From contig CAZEEJ010000236.1 in the NCBI GenBank assembly GCA_964511155.1, positions 1-6,762 of the forward strand: DNA of 6,762 bases, written 5' to 3'. Below the pieces are notes generated by a model. The model saw only the letters and a list, made by a program, of their open reading frames with translations, was not told the DNA's origin and made no database searches. Positions within the stretch are counted from its first letter, which is position 1, and each line of letters starts with the position of its first letter. Made by a program: the position numbers and the translations under genes. This document shows, piece after piece, positions 5,877 to 6,762 of the stretch. The stretch comes from JAAYDF01 sp964511155 (lineage in GTDB: Bacteria; Planctomycetota; Phycisphaerae; UBA1845; PWPN01).

Positions 5877-6762
5877 ATGGCATTGTCGCAGCGCGTACAG
5901 CAGTTGCAGGAATCCGCCACACTGGCGGTCAGCGCCCAGGCGGCGGCGATGAAGAAGCAGGGTATCGACGTGGTGAGCTTCGGTGCTGGGGAGCCGGACT
6001 TCCCCACGCCCGAGCACATTCGCGAGGCGTGCAAGCAGGCGTTGGACGCGGGGCACACGCGGTATGCGAGCCCGGCGTCGGGGATCCTGGCGGCGAAGGA
6101 GGCGGCCTGCTCGAAGCTCAAGCGGGAGAACGGGCTGGAGTACAAGCCCGCGCAGGTGATGATCACCGTGGGCGGCAAGGAGGCTTTGTTCCTGGCGTGC
6201 ATGGCCCTGCTGGACGAGGGGGACGAGGTGATTCTGCCCTCGCCGTACTGGGTCTCGTATCCGGAGCAGGCCAAGCTGTGCGGGGCGAAGGTGGTGTACG
6301 TCGAAGGCTGCGAGTCGATGAGCTTCAAGCTGACGCCTGCGCAGATCGCCAACGCCATCACGCCGCGGACCAAGGTGTTCATCTTCAACTCGCCGAGCAA
6401 CCCGGGCGGGTTCACCTACAGCCCGGAGGAGGTCAAGGCGATCGCGGCCGTGCTGGCGAAGCATGAGATCATTGTCTTCAGCGACGAGATGTACGACCGG
6501 CTGGTGTACGGGAACCAGCGGTTCATGAGTTTCGCGGCGACGGGCCCGGAGGCCTACGCCCGAACGCTGACCTTCAACGCGGGGTCGAAGACGTACGCGA
6601 TGACCGGTTGGCGGGTGGGTTACGTGGCCGGCCCGGAACCGATCGTCAAGGCGATGGCCAAACTGCAGAGCCAGACGACCAGCGGGACGGCGACGTTCAA
6701 CCAGCACGCGCTGGTGGCGGCCCTCAATGGCGACCAGAGCGGCGTGGAGGCGATGCGTAAGG
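5877..6762 (+). CDS. Class I PLP-dependent aminotransferase, aspartate/prephenate type (partial, C-terminus off the right edge)
   Basis: The first 295 codons are present, of about 390-400 usual in the family. The enzyme transfers an amino group between an amino acid and a 2-oxo acid using pyridoxal phosphate in the cytoplasm. Visible motifs are FGAGEPDFPTP (35-45), ITVGGKEALF (96-105), PSPYWVSYPEQ (121-131), NSPSNPGGFTY (171-181), SDEMYDRLVYG (202-212) with Asp203 and Tyr206 facing the cofactor, and GSKTYAMTGWRVGY (236-249). Lys238 is the predicted Schiff-base lysine and Arg246 the phosphate-binding arginine. Lys101 follows the GG, as in Thermus-type aspartate aminotransferases, where this residue helps bind the distal carboxylate. 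That favours aspartate or prephenate-type substrates but does not settle it. Gly177 replaces the usual Thr of NPTG. The carboxylate-binding C-terminal Arg lies outside the window. The start is supported by AGGAG at 5863-5867 and by the family-typical MALSQRVQQLQESATLAV. Confidence 0.93.
   Translation, partial: MALSQRVQQLQESATLAVSAQAAAMKKQGIDVVSFGAGEPDFPTPEHIREACKQALDAGHTRYASPASGILAAKEAACSKLKRENGLEYKPAQVMITVGGKEALFLACMALLDEGDEVILPSPYWVSYPEQAKLCGAKVVYVEGCESMSFKLTPAQIANAITPRTKVFIFNSPSNPGGFTYSPEEVKAIAAVLAKHEIIVFSDEMYDRLVYGNQRFMSFAATGPEAYARTLTFNAGSKTYAMTGWRVGYVAGPEPIVKAMAKLQSQTTSGTATFNQHALVAALNGDQSGVEAMRK

Noticed and set aside
5475..6707. 410-codon open frame on the minus strand across the aminotransferase and its leader
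   Set aside because: It is antisense to a well-supported aminotransferase; the translation is Arg/His/Leu-rich without motifs, as expected of a shadow frame.

Overview
The window is GC-rich bacterial chromosomal DNA. It holds four genes on the minus strand, reading right to left, and one gene on the plus strand at the right end. High GC, an ATPase/permease/GldG/DUF4340 cassette and long repeat-filled intergenic regions suggest a planctomycete or a similar bacterium. That placement is inference; no rRNA or other marker gene is present.

The minus-strand cassette, in transcription order, is: a GldA-like ABC ATPase (5290-4340), a 315-nt spacer filled with small hairpins (4339-4025), a GldF-like ABC-2 permease (4024-3212), a very large GldG-like auxiliary protein (3221-555), and a DUF4340 protein (548-1) cut off by the left edge. 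Permease and GldG overlap by 10 nt, and GldG and DUF4340 are 6 nt apart, so these three are almost certainly co-transcribed and translationally linked. ATPase and permease should form the transporter core. GldG and DUF4340 are membrane-anchored proteins with large domains outside the cytoplasm. The Bacteroidetes homologues GldA/F/G are tied to gliding motility. No other gliding gene is visible here, and the substrate is unknown.

The right end carries the first 295 codons of a class I PLP-dependent aminotransferase of the aspartate/prephenate type (5877 onward). A 586-nt divergent intergenic region (5291-5876) separates it from the cassette. This region holds a 33-nt-period direct repeat, a short 14-nt-period repeat, a G-rich stretch, a plausible sigma-70-like promoter and three tandem 24-nt units. 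The last of those units contains the aminotransferase Shine-Dalgarno site.

The least ordinary element is the hairpin array between ATPase and permease. It has seven units, mostly spaced 30 nt, with two alternating loop types, and two further hairpins on its permease side. One of these keeps the loop of the array but has a different, fully paired stem. The array begins right at the ATPase stop codon. The second notable feature is an approximately 310-residue helix-rich insertion in the GldG-like protein.
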